A stretch of DNA of 64,000 bases from Euborellia annulipes. Taxonomy: Eukaryota; Arthropoda; Insecta; Dermaptera; Anisolabididae. The stretch lies in the NCBI GenBank assembly GCA_023213315.1, contig JAKCPI010005294.1:1-64000 (forward strand). The letters run 5' to 3'. The notes below the pieces were generated by a model. It saw nothing but the letters and a program-made list of their open reading frames with translations. It had not been told where the DNA came from and ran no database searches. Position numbers and translations under genes: made by a program. Within the stretch, counting starts at the first letter, position 1; each line of letters starts with the position of its first letter. This document shows positions 23,355 to 36,029 of this stretch, piece by piece.

Positions 23355-23995
23355 TTTGCTTAAGACACTTCCGATGAGCTAGAGGTGTGAAATTTGATAT
23401 TTAAGGGTCACTTTTGGTGACAACATTGTAAATTTTTTAAAATCAAAATAAGCCAAATTAATGTGGTACTTTATTTGAAACCCTACTCAAATTAATCTAT
23501 TTTTAAAAGACTTCCCGATGAGCTAGAGGTGTGAAATTTAATACTTAAGGATCATTTTTGATGACAACAATTGCCTGTAGCTTTTTATCAAATAGAATAA
23601 ACTAATGTGGTTCTTTATTTGACGCCTCACGCTTCCTGCCTTCCTTTTTTTAATACTCCATCTACCTAGTATAAACTAAAATGTTTAAATTAAAATAAAA
23701 ATATAATAAAAAAACTTTATAAAAAAAATTTAAATTTATTTAAATTAAATTTTTTAAATTTATTTAAATTGAACTAAAAAGAGAGAAATAATTTATTTTA
23801 ATTGTTCTTGTTAAAATTGTTGAATATTTATGACTTAAAATAAAAGCGTGGGGCGTTCATTGATAGCTTAAGGGATTCTCTACAGCCTCGGAATAAGTTC
23901 GAAGCGCCCCACGCTTTTATATTAAGTCATAAATTTTCAACAATTTAAATTAAATTCTTTCTCTCTTTTTAGTGCAATTTAAATAAAAGCATTTT
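23355..23995 (+). repeat. family C repeat, copy 2
   Basis: Tandem units begin at about 23,366 and 23,512 (CGATGAGCTAGAGGTGTGAA in both). They are followed by a long inverted repeat at about 23,755-23,990, whose arms include TTGAATATTTATGACTTAAA and GCGTGGGGCG with their complements. The block order is the same as at 12,345. Confidence 0.78.
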
Positions 23996-24384
23996 TTTTT
24001 AAGTTTTTTTTATTATATTTTTCCCAATTAAATCATTTTCGCCTCTATGTTCCCCTCACTTTTTTTTATATATTCATTTAAAATTTTTTCTATGAACAAA
24101 ATGTTATTTTCCTTGTGGTTTGTGAATGCAAATATAAACAATAATTTTAATTTATTTTTCGGCCATTCAGCCCTAGTCAATAATTTAAAAAAAATATATT
24201 TTTTCATAAAAATGTTTGTCTAAAATTGACTGTTTGTTACTTGCTTCCACTGTTTGCTTTTATTTTAATTAATTAGTTTTCAAATAAATCTTTTACTTAT
24301 CCCACGCAGATTAAAACACTATCTGAAAGTATTTTTTATCAAGAAACTTTCTTAGATATTTTGTCGATTTTTGTTTGTCCTTTT

Positions 24385-24430
24385 TACGTTCTACCTATAT
24401 ATGTAATATATAGAGAGAAAGTATTGTTAA
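24385..24430 (+). repeat. family A repeat, 5' fragment
   Basis: CTACCTATATATGTAATATA followed by GAGAGAAAGTATTG, i.e. only the first 50 bp of family A. Confidence 0.55.
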
Positions 24431-25091
24431 TGTTTATAAGAAGGATATTCTTTCGATACGAATTTTCTTTTCTCCATTTGATATAATACGATTACATTTA
24501 ATTGTAATAATTCCATTACATTTTACGTTAATTTATTTCGAATTAGTCAACAGAATGCGCGATTAGGTTTCCTTTAATTCTCCTAAATTTGGTGCGCACA
24601 TCATTTACACCTCCTCAGGGACAACCCGACACCATTTTGGCTTTGCCCACAAAATATATTTGTAATTCAACTACTAATCCATTATACGATAGTTTAACTA
24701 AATACTGACAACATTGTGATTTATTTCGACACTTTAGGCTTTTAGGAAAATGAAATGAGCGTGTAACAACCAAACCATCCACATTTAGACTAGGTTTATT
24801 TTCGATCTAAAAATTTTAATTGAATAATAACAGAGATTACGAGGGGTGGGGGGCAAACTCGTATTTTCGTTTTCTTCTTCGTTTGTAACTGAATGTAAGC
24901 CTATTTGTAGACAGGGCTAAACTTAGAAATAACTTTTTTTTACATTTTTTACTGGCTACTCTATTTTGTAGCTATATATACTCGTACATTGTTAAATGAA
25001 AATCTGATTTGATACAATTTTAAACAATTCGTTAAATTTATGAAAGAAAAACGCTAAATTTTCAGCAGATTTATTTATTAGTTTTCAAGGC

Positions 25092-26088
25092 ACTCCTTCT
25101 TCAGTGTATCTATAATAAAACGACAAAGAGAGAGAGACATTCGTGAGAGGAGAGTGGTGGGTCAAAAGTAACATTTCGAAAATTTAAAAAAATACATACT
25201 TCACCTCCTTCACCACGTATGCCCCTTACATTTAAAAAGCTTGGAAGCTCAGCAGTTATTAATTATTTGATTTGATTCAAAAGATATTTGGAAATATATA
25301 ATATAAAAATAGTCAAAAACTAATTTACCAAAGCTTCGATAATCAGATTTTTATAAGTAATCTTTTATTAAATTGGGAATTATTTCTATTTCAAATACAA
25401 TCATATAAAAAATATAAATGTTAATTTAGAAATTAACAGACAAGGGAAAATATTTTTTCTTTTTTCTTTTTTTTTGTCAACCCTGTAATTCACTGTTCTG
25501 TTAATATTTTTCTGAATGAAGCAACTTTCTTTAAAGTATCGCTTCATTCAATTTTTTTCTAAGTCTAAAATCAAAGTTATGTTTTTCAATTTTAGAGTGT
25601 TCGACTAGGGCCGTTTGGTCACTATAATTTTTATTTACACTGAAAATCTTATAAGCAATAAATTAATTAGCAATAAAATCCTATTAAAGGAATAAACTTA
25701 ATCTATGCCTCATACCTCATTTTCGCTACTGAAACGTCAGATTGAAACAGTTTTTAATTTAACATAAATAGAATTTAAAAAAAGAAAAAAATAGATTTTC
25801 CCTTGTCTGTTAATTTCTAAATTAACATTTATATTTTTTATATGATTGTATTTGAAATAGAAATAATTCCCATTTTAATAACAGATTACTTATAAAAATC
25901 TGATTATCGAAGCTTTGGCAAATTAGTTTTCGACTATTTTTATATTATATATTTCCAAATATCTTTTGAATCAAATCAAATAATTAATAATTGCTGATAT
26001 TCCAAGCTTTTTAAATGTAAGGGGCATACGTGGTGAAGGAGATGAACTCTCTTTGTCGTTTTATTATAGATACACTGAAGAAGGACTG
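25092..26088. repeat. 1-kb inverted repeat with ~300-bp spacer
   Basis: The left arm (25,092-25,475) and right arm (25,778-26,088) are inverted copies sharing blocks such as AGTGTATCTATAATAAAACG, CCACGTATGCCCCTTACATT, TCGATAATCAGATTTTTATA and ACAGACAAGGGAAAATA. The left arm has about 70 extra bases near 25,130-25,200. The spacer carries no gene. The transcript of either strand would fold into a very long hairpin. Confidence 0.85.
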
Positions 26089-26129
26089 TCGATAGGTCCC
26101 CGAAATATTTGGAAATATTACCTTAAGAA

Positions 26130-26855
26130 CTGATAAAAATATCTGATGTGACTGCAAACTTACATTTTAAATGTTGACTGCTTGAAATAAACTGTTATTT
26201 TTCAAAATTTTAATCTCATATTTGGACATTTTATACACAATAGGGAATCCTAAATAAATACCAAATTTCATAAGAATTGGAAAAAATCTAGGCAAGGAAC
26301 AATGAGTGAGGTCACCCATTTTTCTAGGAAACAATTAAAGACAGAAATAAAATAAAATATAAAAGATTTAAATTCTGTTACCATGACAACCATTTCTCCT
26401 ATTTTTTCTATGAAGAACAAGAGTAAAGTGGTCTTCAGAAGATTTAAACGGCAAAATGAAAATATACATTTAGAAGAGTATCTAAAAAATAGTCTATTTA
26501 TCAATTAAAAAAAAAAATCGTTTGGAGAGAATTTTGAGAAAATCGAAAAGAAACTAAAAAAAGTACATCAGTAAAGTACTAGTACTTTTTGGCCGATTTT
26601 GTTTAAAAGCTTATTTACACCAGTTCGAAGGATGCCTAACTTAAATATAAAATTTTAACCTCCTAGCTCATTTTCTTCATGGTCAAAAATGTCCATACAG
26701 ACACACAGACCAAATTGCGGGACCCACTTTTTTGGACTCAGGGGACCTCAAAACATGTATATCCATCAAAATCGAATTTTCGACATGATCGCAATACTTT
26801 CTCTCTATATATTTCATATATAGGGTAAGAGAAAGTAAAAAATTGCTGAAAATTT
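26130..26855 (-). repeat. family A repeat, copy A5, minus, near full length
   Basis: Minus-strand blocks run from TACTTTCTCTTACCCTATAT (26,850 side) through GACCCACTTTTTTGGACTC and GTACTAGTACTTTTTGGCCG (as read on plus) to AAATATCTGATGTGACTGC near 26,140. It directly abuts the 1-kb inverted repeat. Confidence 0.8.
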
Positions 26856-26984
26856 AACGTTTTTCTTTCATAAATACCAACTTCAGCAACATCACTTGAG
26901 GAGAATTCGTTAAATATTTTCTTATCTATAAAAAATAAAAAGATTACATTACATACGGAAAAAATTTCAAAAAAAAAAGGTAAA

Positions 26985-27083
26985 ATGAAGTTTCGGTTTC
27001 GGTTACGGTTTCAGCCGAAACTAAGATTGAGGCCGAATATTCGGTTTCGGTAGAAAATCTTGTTTCGGTCGGACCCTAATAAC
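26985..27083. repeat. hAT-like transposon end, second fragment
   Basis: Iterated GTTTCGGTTTCGG / AGCCGAAAC blocks end in GGTCGGACCCTAAT, paralleling 363-480. Confidence 0.4.
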
Positions 27084-27089
27084 ACTCCC

Positions 27090-28405
27090 GAATTCAGACC
27101 CATCATACTATAAAAGCGACATTATAACTATATACAATAAAAGTTTAATAAATTTATATTAACGTATCGCAAACCCTTTTTGGCATAAATAATTTAAACC
27201 GAAATAATCCTAAAAATAATTTTATTTTAGCATGACGTTTTTTACTTGGCTGCTCATTTTCATTCCCTCTACTTTCACATCTCTAACACTCAAAACATTG
27301 TTTAAAATTTTTTTTTTTTGATAAATAGACCTACACTCCTAATATAGGGCATATTTTTTAGATAAACGACGATTTACGGCCCTTTTAATTTAACCTCCTA
27401 ATTTGTGCTTTACTTTAAAATTTAAATATTTTTTCTTCCGGACCCTTTTTGCCTCCGAAACTCCCAAAATATCTATATTTCTTATAGGCCTAGTAATTTT
27501 TTATTAAAAATTTACAAAATAAATATAAATTTTATTGTATATATTATTATTCAAGTTGACAGGAATGAGCTCTTAGGCCTTAAAAAAAAATTCCCATCGT
27601 AATTTTTCTTTAAGGAAACGGAATTTAAAATGTTAAGATGTTCCTAATTTTTTCTGTCATTAAATTAATTAAAATCAAAAATATTTATATTAAAAAAAAT
27701 TTTTCGTTTATTTATATTAGATAATCATTTTTTAAACAAGATGATTATCAAAAAGGAAAAAAAAGTCTAAATAAAAAAAAAATCTTTCCAATAAACACTT
27801 CTTTCTAAACAAATTGAGTCATAAACATTCCGTTAATTTTCTCACTTGTCTCATTGAGAGTCCTATTAACCGGGGCCTTATTTCCCGGCTCGTTTATCTG
27901 CGATTCGTATGTTAACAGCTGGCTCCGAATGTTTTTCTCGCCTCTTGTGGTGAGTTGTTTGGACTCGGCAGACAATAAACGCTAAAACACTACACCCGAA
28001 ATAGACGTTTTATTAACTGACTCAAATGAAAAGTTCATAAGAAATAATCAAAATTATAGACTTAAAGAAAAAAAATGTCAAATTTATTAACCAGGTGTTT
28101 GAAAGGCCACTCACTCCCTCTTCTTTGAAGCACATTTCTTACAAACATTCCTAAAATTTGAGCCTTTACTCACTTTCTTACGTTTATGTTTATACGGTTC
28201 TTTGAATCGCGTGCCATTACCGAGTCCCAATCACTATAAACCGTTGCTTTGTAATCTGAACAAAATAACACATGTGTTGCTACTAGAGCTGCTTTATTTA
28301 GCTCTTGAAAGCTCTCCCTCCCCATGTTCCTAAGTAGCTTGGACAGGTCGAGATGAAGAAGGAAATTCTCCTCCACCAAATGCTCAAGAGCTTTTGCGGT
28401 ATCAC

Positions 28406-28436
<31 letters not shown>

Positions 28437-31400
28437 CCAAAAACAGAAAGTCCCGGCTGGTTCAAAAAAACGAACTTTATTAAAAGCCAGTTATTCCATA
28501 GATTTTGGTACTTATTGAAACATTGATTCTTTCGGCGTCTTTTTACTAAAAGTACTTGTACATTTTTATGGCAGACTGAGATGAGAGGGGCTCAGACCGA
28601 CAAAAGCAAAAAGGGCTTCCTGACCGATGACCCAAAGCCCCTCCCCTCCTTCCCTCACTCACATACCCACTAATGTTATTTTAAATTCCATATCTATATC
28701 GAAATTATAAATTTTTTGTTACTAAACAACAAGGGTGGCGATTTATGATTGTTTTTCTCTTTTATTATTATAAGTGTACAAGAACTTCCTGTGTTCTTCT
28801 TACATTGTTTTGGAAAAAACTCATCACAAGGCAACACTGTTTCGTCTTAATATTAGAGGAAAGTACCCAAATTCGGCCCCCCTTTTTTTTTTTATGGTAT
28901 AAAAAATTAAATTTTTTATGTTAAGTGTTTTTTATGTGATGATCTATTGGTAATTATTTATGGAAATATATATGTATAAATTGAGGGGTAACAATTAAAC
29001 TTAACTTTGGTGATTCAAAAAGGTTGAAACTGGACCCCTGGGAAAATGACAAAACTGAATTTACTGATCTAGGAGAGGGAATAAATGAAAACAATTATAG
29101 AACGGTGCAAAATATATTTTATAACATAATGAAAATTGAAAATGGAGAAAAAAAAATAAAAATAAATGGAAATTGAAAAAAGGAATGTGAAAATGGAAAA
29201 GTCAAGGTAAATATTCAACATTGGGTTTAAAGGGGTAGAAGTTAATAAAAGTTTACATAAAATATCACACATTATGTAGGGGGTCAGTTAGGAACTGTTG
29301 GGGGGAGCCGAAAAAAGTAAAAATAATTGGAAATATAATGGAAATGATCAACATAAAGAAATAAGGGGAAAGGTGAAAAAAAAAAATAAGGAGAGGGGGG
29401 GGTGGGGGGAGCTATGTGTCGTTTGGAAAAATTAAAAATTTTAATTTTTGCTATTATTTATTTTTGAACAACTCTTCTTGATATAATGAAGGCTTTATAG
29501 ATATGTATATAGGACTAAACTCAGAGGCTAACATTTAATGAGTACTTGGATGGCAACCACGAGTTACCCGAGCTAAAGCTGGCATTTTTTCTCCTTCCTT
29601 TATGCCAGTTTTCCCCGTGCATTATCAGGCTGAGCAACAGTTCAAATTGTTTTTTATCAAAAATTTAATTTTCTTTTTTTCTTTTTAATAAATTTTTTCT
29701 CAAGGACCTTTGAATTATCAAGATAAAATAAAAAAATTTGGAAAGTCTCTTCATCCTTCGTTAGGACGATAGAATTGAAAATGATTTTCATGTTTCATAC
29801 ACTCTTTATAAATAGCATCAATATACAATTTTTACAATATTTTGACAAATAAGGGAAGTCTCTCAGCTTACCAAATGGAACTTGGCGTTTTCTAAACAAC
29901 TTTATATTGATATACCTGGTATCACGAGTGTATGAGGGATGAAAATCTTTTTCACTTGCTTTCTCTTGGAAATGAGTGGCACACAGTCACCCAAAACAGT
30001 AATAAAAAATTACTTTTTATTTTATTCTGACATATTTTTACTTACAAAATAAATATGTTTATTTTAAGACTGGATTGCGTCCAAATAATAATATTAGCAA
30101 TTGAGATGTAGTTTGTTTTGTTAAGAGTAAAATTTTAATAATTTATTAATTTAAATACATATCATCAGTGTAATATCTTGTCCAAGAAAGAACTACAAGC
30201 CCATTGTTAATTTGAATTTTAATAAAAATAAAAACTAAGAGAAAGTAAATTCGCTGTGTGTGTGTAGGAGGGAGGTGAGGGGGTGGGGTGGCGCCACCAG
30301 CCTTTGATTTTTACCGGTTTTACCGGTGCTATACACCCCCTGCTCCACTCGGCATAAGAAAGCTAGCTGAAAAGAAGACATAAGCGAAATGCTTTTTTGA
30401 ATTTCATCTTTTTATGACATTTAACGATGGAAAAATTAAATAAGGCATCTTCTCTTTTGAGTTTAGGGACGCGAATACAAAGACAGGGCTTATTATGGTT
30501 TCCTTCCCATGATATTGTCGTATTTATTTATCAATAAATGTTGCTCCCCACTCTCGGAGGTCCATTTCCAGGAAACAGGCAATAAACTCGGACAAACATT
30601 TTCCATATTCTTTTAGATCTTTTCATTTCCTTTTGTCGCACTCCCATAAATTGAAGAGGAACATTTTACGAATGTGAGATGCAATTCAGTCACTTGCGCA
30701 CCCTCTGCTCTTCAATTGAAACCACCTCCATTATAGTGTCGGAAAATTTTCTTTAACTTCGCATCTATTTTCTATGATATTTATTATATAGCATTGATTA
30801 ACCCAAACCTAACCGATGCTTAACTCATTCAAAACATATAGACATATTTTTACAAGGATAATACACAGATCACGACTTGATCATTTTATAGTTTATTGTG
30901 TATTATAGTTTTGAAGCAAAATCGTGAAATCAGCTTTGGGTCAAATTAGATGCTGATTGGTACACGCTCGGCCAATCAAATTATTTTCCCTATCATCTCT
31001 AATTGGTCGTAAATATTTTTGTCTGAAGAAGGGGGAGCAATGAAGGAGGTTCCAAAAAAATGTAAGGTGCTTGACCCACTGGATCATTTTTTTTTTTCAT
31101 TTTTGCAATATATCGATAATTCGCATCTGATAAATCAAAGGATTTCATCTGTGATTTTTATTAAAACAAATTTAATTTCACTCTCGTTATACAATAATTT
31201 ATCAATTTTTTTTTTTTTTTCATTTTCGCGTAATTAGTTTTTTTTCCCTTTTTGCTATTTTTTTGTAATGATTTTACCAGGCTAAAACACAGAGAGAAAA
31301 AGACTGTAAAGCGGGGAGGGGGGGGGGTTTCCGTCTGGAGTAAAATACAGGTTTTCGATGGGTTTTTAGACCACTTGCCTTTGGCCAGAGAAATTCCTTT

Positions 31401-31570
31401 GTATCTCGATTTGCTGTTGGTCATCGAGTTAAAATAACACCTTTTGGCTAATAACTACTTTCATAAAACTTACGATTATAAAAATATTTGACAATTTTTA
31501 AATTAAAAATTCTAAAAATAAAATGAATTAGGATAATTTTTTTTTTTAATTATTAAAAATAAAATATTAC
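27090..31570. other. intron without recognised gene
   Basis: Mostly AT-rich. Features noted are a (CA)n run at 28,406-28,436, a CACGAGTTACCCGAGCT-group element at 29,536-29,575, GC-richer unique patches at 27,840-27,990 and 30,530-30,770, and a G-rich run at 29,390-29,415. Confidence 0.45.
28170..28410 (-). other. unassigned minus-strand ORF segment, coding uncertain
   Basis: After a (GT)n tract the minus strand reads ALEHLVEENFLLHLDLSKLL, then RNMGRESFQELNKAALVATH and so on, for about 75 codons of ordinary amino-acid composition in a GC-richer patch. It is followed by a GTAAGA donor-like site (plus-strand side about 28,178). I recognise no family. It could be a fragment of a transposon gene, an exon of a nested antisense gene, or chance. 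The acceptor side is weak because the microsatellite replaces a polypyrimidine tract. Confidence 0.2.
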
Positions 31571-31604
31571 AAATTTTACTTTCTCTTACTTACCAGTATA
31601 TATG

Positions 31605-32624
31605 TAGAGGAGAAGGTCCAAATTTCGGCTAGGGTCCAAATTCTGGCTAGTACTGTAATCAGTGTAAGGAGATGCTGCAATGTAGCCGCGATAGTATGAA
31701 ACAACTTCTCAGGGACCGCCCATTGCATGGTTGAAGAAGCTGCGCAATTCAGTGACAGTTGTTTGAGTGGTGGCAATTTTTTCGATTTTCGACAATTGAA
31801 AACTTTTACAGGTATGCATTTTTTAATTTACTGAATAGTCTAAAACTTTGAATATATTATTCTCCATAAATAGTTGGGTTAAAGATACCCTAAGGTAACA
31901 TAATCGATATAATTCCAAGCTCTCAACCGACTGTAGAATTTTTTATTAACCTCAAACCGACGCCATAGTGAAGGTCTAAATTCCGGCTACTAGGAAAAAC
32001 AAACAAAGGAAGTAAAGCCGTAAGGTCTTGACTCATTACTGGCACCCCAAACAAAGAGGCACTTGCTCATTATATATACAATTATCTGAATATAATAAAT
32101 ACACCTTGAGCAAGGGGAGGGGTAATTACCCCCCCTCCCGAAATTTGAAAAAAATACTTTTTTTCTAAAAAAATGTATTTTTAATGTAAAATTTTAAAAA
32201 TTAATACTTAAAAATTTGATTTGTATTTATATTCTGGCAAACAAGTATAGAATGCGCCTTTAAATTACCGAAATTAAGAAAAATTGTGTGTTGTGCGACT
32301 AGTCACACCAGATTACCCCCCCGAGAAACACCTCTGGATCCGCCCTTGATCTTGAGTTAAATATTTGTACATATTTTATTGTTTTATTCTACTTTATTTT
32401 GGCCTAGCCCAAATTTAGACCATATCTAAAATTTGTGATTTTGAATATTTTTTTAAGTGATAAAAAAAATAAAATTAAAGATATTTTAAAGCTTTTTACT
32501 TAGTTTATCGAAAGAAAACCTTTGAATGTACAATTTTATCATGGTTAGAGTTAATAATATTCATTCTAACAAAAGTTATAACACAAAAAGTAAACAGTAG
32601 CCGAAATTTGGACCTTCTCCTCTA
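31605..32624. mobile_element. Tc1/mariner-like TIR element with TA duplication
   Basis: The terminal inverted repeat GAGGAGAAGGTCCAAATTTC (continuing GGCTA) is perfect at both ends and flanked by TA on each side. Internally GGTCCAAATTCTGGCTAG, GGTCTAAATTCCGGCTAC and related blocks recur. The 1,020 bp include a younger hAT-like MITE (32,111-32,348), leaving about 0.77 kb without a convincing transposase. TA duplication and long identical TIRs suggest a non-autonomous Tc1/mariner-type element. Confidence 0.75.
32111..32348. mobile_element. hAT-like MITE, family H1 copy 2
   Basis: Flanked by ACCTTGAG and ATCTTGAG (7 of 8 identical). The left end is damaged (CAAGGGGAGGGG, GCGGATAC lost); the right end GGATCCGCCCTTG is intact. 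It carries the TGTGCGACTAGTCACACCAG module near the right end. It is nested in the TA-flanked element. Confidence 0.82.
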
Positions 32625-32869
32625 ATATATAGTGGGAAAGTATTGTTTTAAATATTAAATAAATCATTTTTTTTTTTTTTTTTTTTTTTATTGATAAAAA
32701 AATAATTTATAATTTTTCATCCTACATCTATATACAGTATTTATACAGTATGTTTAAGGAAAATACTTATATATATTTTAAAATTTTTATTCGCTTTTTT
32801 TAAATAACTGATATAAAAGGCTGACGAGAGGGTTTACCTGGTATATTAAAAAATAAAAATTAAAGAAAC

Positions 32870-33223
32870 CAGTGGCATATTTGAGGGGGGGGGGGCAGGG
32901 CCCCCCCAAAGCCTTCTCCAAAACCCAAAAAATACCTAGATCTATTGTTTTCCCTAATGATTTTTTTTTTTAATACAGTAATTATTTTATTAACTCTCAT
33001 AAATTCTAAAATCTAACAAAAACTTATAAATAATTGAAAAAATCTCTATTATTGTATTAAAATTATTTTTTATTTCAAGAAAAAAAAATTTTTTTTTTAT
33101 TTGTTTTTTATTTATAATTATTATAAAAAAAATTTCTCCACTTTAAGTTTCTTGGAGAAGGGGGGGGGGTTCATAAAACTTTTGCCCCCCCCCTCCCAAG
33201 CAGAAATCCTGGCTACGCTACTG
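32870..33223. mobile_element. hAT-like MITE with exact 8-bp TSD AAAGAAAC
   Basis: The ends are CAGTGGCATATTTGAGG and, reverse-complemented, CAGTAGCGTAGCCAGGATTT. Both sides are flanked by AAAGAAAC (32,862-32,869, 33,224-33,231). Subterminal runs of G and C pair with each other. It is 354 bp and non-coding. Confidence 0.88.
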
Positions 33224-33239
33224 AAAGAAACCACATTTT

Positions 33240-35869
33240 AATAAATTATATATCATCTAGTCGATTAGTAAAGAAGCAATTTGATATTTCCAGGTAAATA
33301 TGTCCATCTCTATTAGCCAAGGATGCTATTAAAATTAAATCCAGCGATAATTAACAGTAAAATGCATATAAGGACTTTTTTTGTTTGTCCCTAGATGTTC
33401 GCCCTCTGAACTTATGGTGATCATTTATTTTGATTCTTTGAACTTTGCTATTGAGAATCCTAGTGGGTTCTCATTAAGCGATGCACTTCACGAGTGTAAT
33501 TAACAAAGCGATAATTAATCAGAATTTTTTTTTAACCCGCCAGTTGACGGATTGATATAAGATGATACGTTTGATGTTGAACCCAGAATAGAAAACGGCC
33601 CAACGATTTAGTTATGTCATTTAAATATTCAATATATACGAGTAAACGTAAAAGAGGAAATGCGTATAAAACCAATTGTATTTTGAGTTGATTTGTGAGG
33701 CGAGTCTGCCCTCGACTAGAATCAATCCCCAAGAGGTCTTCTTCAACTCCCACTCTCCCCTTTAGGGCAGAATATACGAATAGGTCAAAAAGCAAACCAT
33801 CCCTTGAAAATAATCGCTCAGCCCTCAGGGTAAATTCCGCCAGTGCCAATATCGAGAAATTGAGCGCATCTTTTTGAGAAATATGCGTTTTATATGGATG
33901 TTATATAATAAAGGCAGGCAATGAAACCGCTTTGTCCGGACTTCCCAGTCGGGATTAAATTGCATAGGGCGTGCTATCTGCCAGTGTAGTGGTCACTCGG
34001 CCTTTTTGACAAATAGCAACTGCGATAAACTGTTCTTATCATAACGCTGGTCACTTTTTGGCAGTGAGAAATAATTTGTTTCTTTTGTTAAAAGATGACT
34101 CATCCAACATATTAATCGAGATTGTTTTACAGGAGCAGAAGGCCTATCGGTTTTTGTGCCATTGTTGTACTAGTTAATTGAATCGCCCTCTAAACATATT
34201 AAAATATCAACAAACAAGAAAAGAGTCTTAGAAAAGAATACAACAGTAGCTTTTCACTGAGTCATCCATCTCTTAGTCTTGTGGCCAACATCTTGTTTTA
34301 TCATCAAACAGAAATGATTTGATTGATTCCCCCTACCCCCTGCCTCTTTCTTGTACCCAGTCGACATCCAATCGGAAATTCCATTAATTTTATTCCAATC
34401 CAAACAGGCATGATATTTATAAATATACTCGACAAGTTTTTTTTTTTTTACGAGCTGTGAAGTTGATAAATGACATTCACTGATATGCGACACTAAAGAA
34501 GGTTTTTATTGTGATATGTCATTCTGCGCTTGATTAAATTGGCCTAGGGCTGTTATATTAAGAATATCATTTTTATTGTTATTGGCTTTGTTTTGCCTAG
34601 GTGATGGCCAAATGGAAGTCGATCCGCGCTGCCGATCACGGCTGCCGTTCCATCTTCGAAAATGATAAATCATTCCCAAAGTGATTTTTTTTTACCTATC
34701 GAAAAAAACCGCACACAATAGAAACCCAATGGAGTTTGTTTTCTTTAAATAATACCAACAGTTGTACAATTTGAATTTAGGTAGCCCATATTTTTTTGTA
34801 TTGATCCCGAAACACAAAGAGCTTGAAAATCAAAAAATATAAAGGTTCACATTGGAAACGTTTTGCTTGCTAACCTTTGACACGAGGGAACTTCCTATTT
34901 TCAATTGATCTCGTTATTAAACACATTTTAGATAGAAAATGCGCTGGCGACTTTTACTTAAGAGGGGTGATACGTTTGACACCGGGCTGTTTCATGTTTA
35001 CTATTATATTTTTGTAATCGTGTTCCGTTTGCTTAGCTGATTCTTGAAGCACGCAGACAGTGTCAAACTTGGATGTCATCCGCGAGGATGATGCTTTAGT
35101 TTAGAAGGTCAATAGAAGATGGGGTGAGATCTTTGGAGTGGGTCCCCCCATCCCCAGGGGCTGCATGCACACATGCCCTACTTATATGATGCCCCATTTG
35201 TCCCCGCCAAGCAAACCGTGTAAGCCCTCGACCCTTAGAGATGATAAACATACGGTTGGAAACACTTTTTCTATTACCTAACCACACTTACCTACTTGTT
35301 TCCATTGTGCTTTAATGCCACCACTTTTAATCATTTTCAAAAGCTCTATTGTTACGACCGAACTTGTATCGAATTACATGCTTTTTAAAGATGCTACTGT
35401 CTGTATACAATGCTACTATCTAATATTCCCATAAACAATAAAGGCTTATTGCTCTATATGAATAGTTTGATAAGTCTTTAGGGAGAATCTAATAAAATAT
35501 GCTATTAACGAAAAATTAGATGAAATGACAACCATAAAAGATTGAAAAAATTTCTACTCTTTTGAGAGATTATAATTAGGCTAAATGAATTTTTTAAATT
35601 TGGTTAGAAATATATATGGTATATTTTAATTAATCCGTGGACAAAATATTCTAATTTTTTGATAAAACGATAATATGCTTACTCTAGTTTCATGAATTAA
35701 TAATTTATTTTTAAATTATTAGAAGACGATTGACTACCGAGTTACTCTAGCCTCATGAGATGGCGTTAGTGTTTCCCAAAGGGAAAGATTCCAGCTAATT
35801 AATTAAGGGTAAAAAAATTAATTATTTTTTAACACAATGATTACTAATTTAATTATCTATAAGATATAG
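33240..35869. other. long repeat-poor intron island, candidate regulatory DNA
   Basis: This is the longest stretch of the intron with moderate GC and no repeat similarity (33,400-34,500 and 34,540-35,330). It contains TGATTTATCA (minus strand, 34,661-34,670), similar to Exd/Hox sites, and an acceptor-like CTTTGTTTTGCCTAG at 34,586-34,600. The frames present are short and unrecognised. Confidence 0.35.
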
Positions 35870-36010
35870 AGCGAATTTAATTTTAATGTCTTTTTCGGCA
35901 TTTAGAATCCATCCATATTTATTTTATTTCAAATGATTGATAGCCAATTCAATTAAAATAAATTTTTCTTGTTTGGGAAACGAACTAGGATTCTTAAAAA
36001 GTTTTAGAAT
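35870..36010 (-). repeat. tRNA-derived SINE S1, truncated copy
   Basis: TAATGTCTTTTTCGGCATTT, AAATGATTGATAGCCAATTC and AATAAATTTTTCTTG, in that order, match the body of S1 at 140-250. The A/B-box head is absent or decayed. Confidence 0.5.
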
Positions 36011-36029
36011 TAGAATCTAAATTTACATC

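Larger units (their letters stand above)
31574..32650 (+). repeat. family A 5' fragment split by a TA-flanked transposon
   Basis: TACTTTCTCTTACTTACCAG lies left of the insertion and ATATATAGTGGGAAAGTATTG lies right of it. Joined, these give the usual first ~60 bp of family A. Confidence 0.65.

Noticed and set aside
31161..31424. Antisense Lys-rich frame
   Set aside because: It is created by poly(T)/poly(A) and G-run low-complexity sequence.
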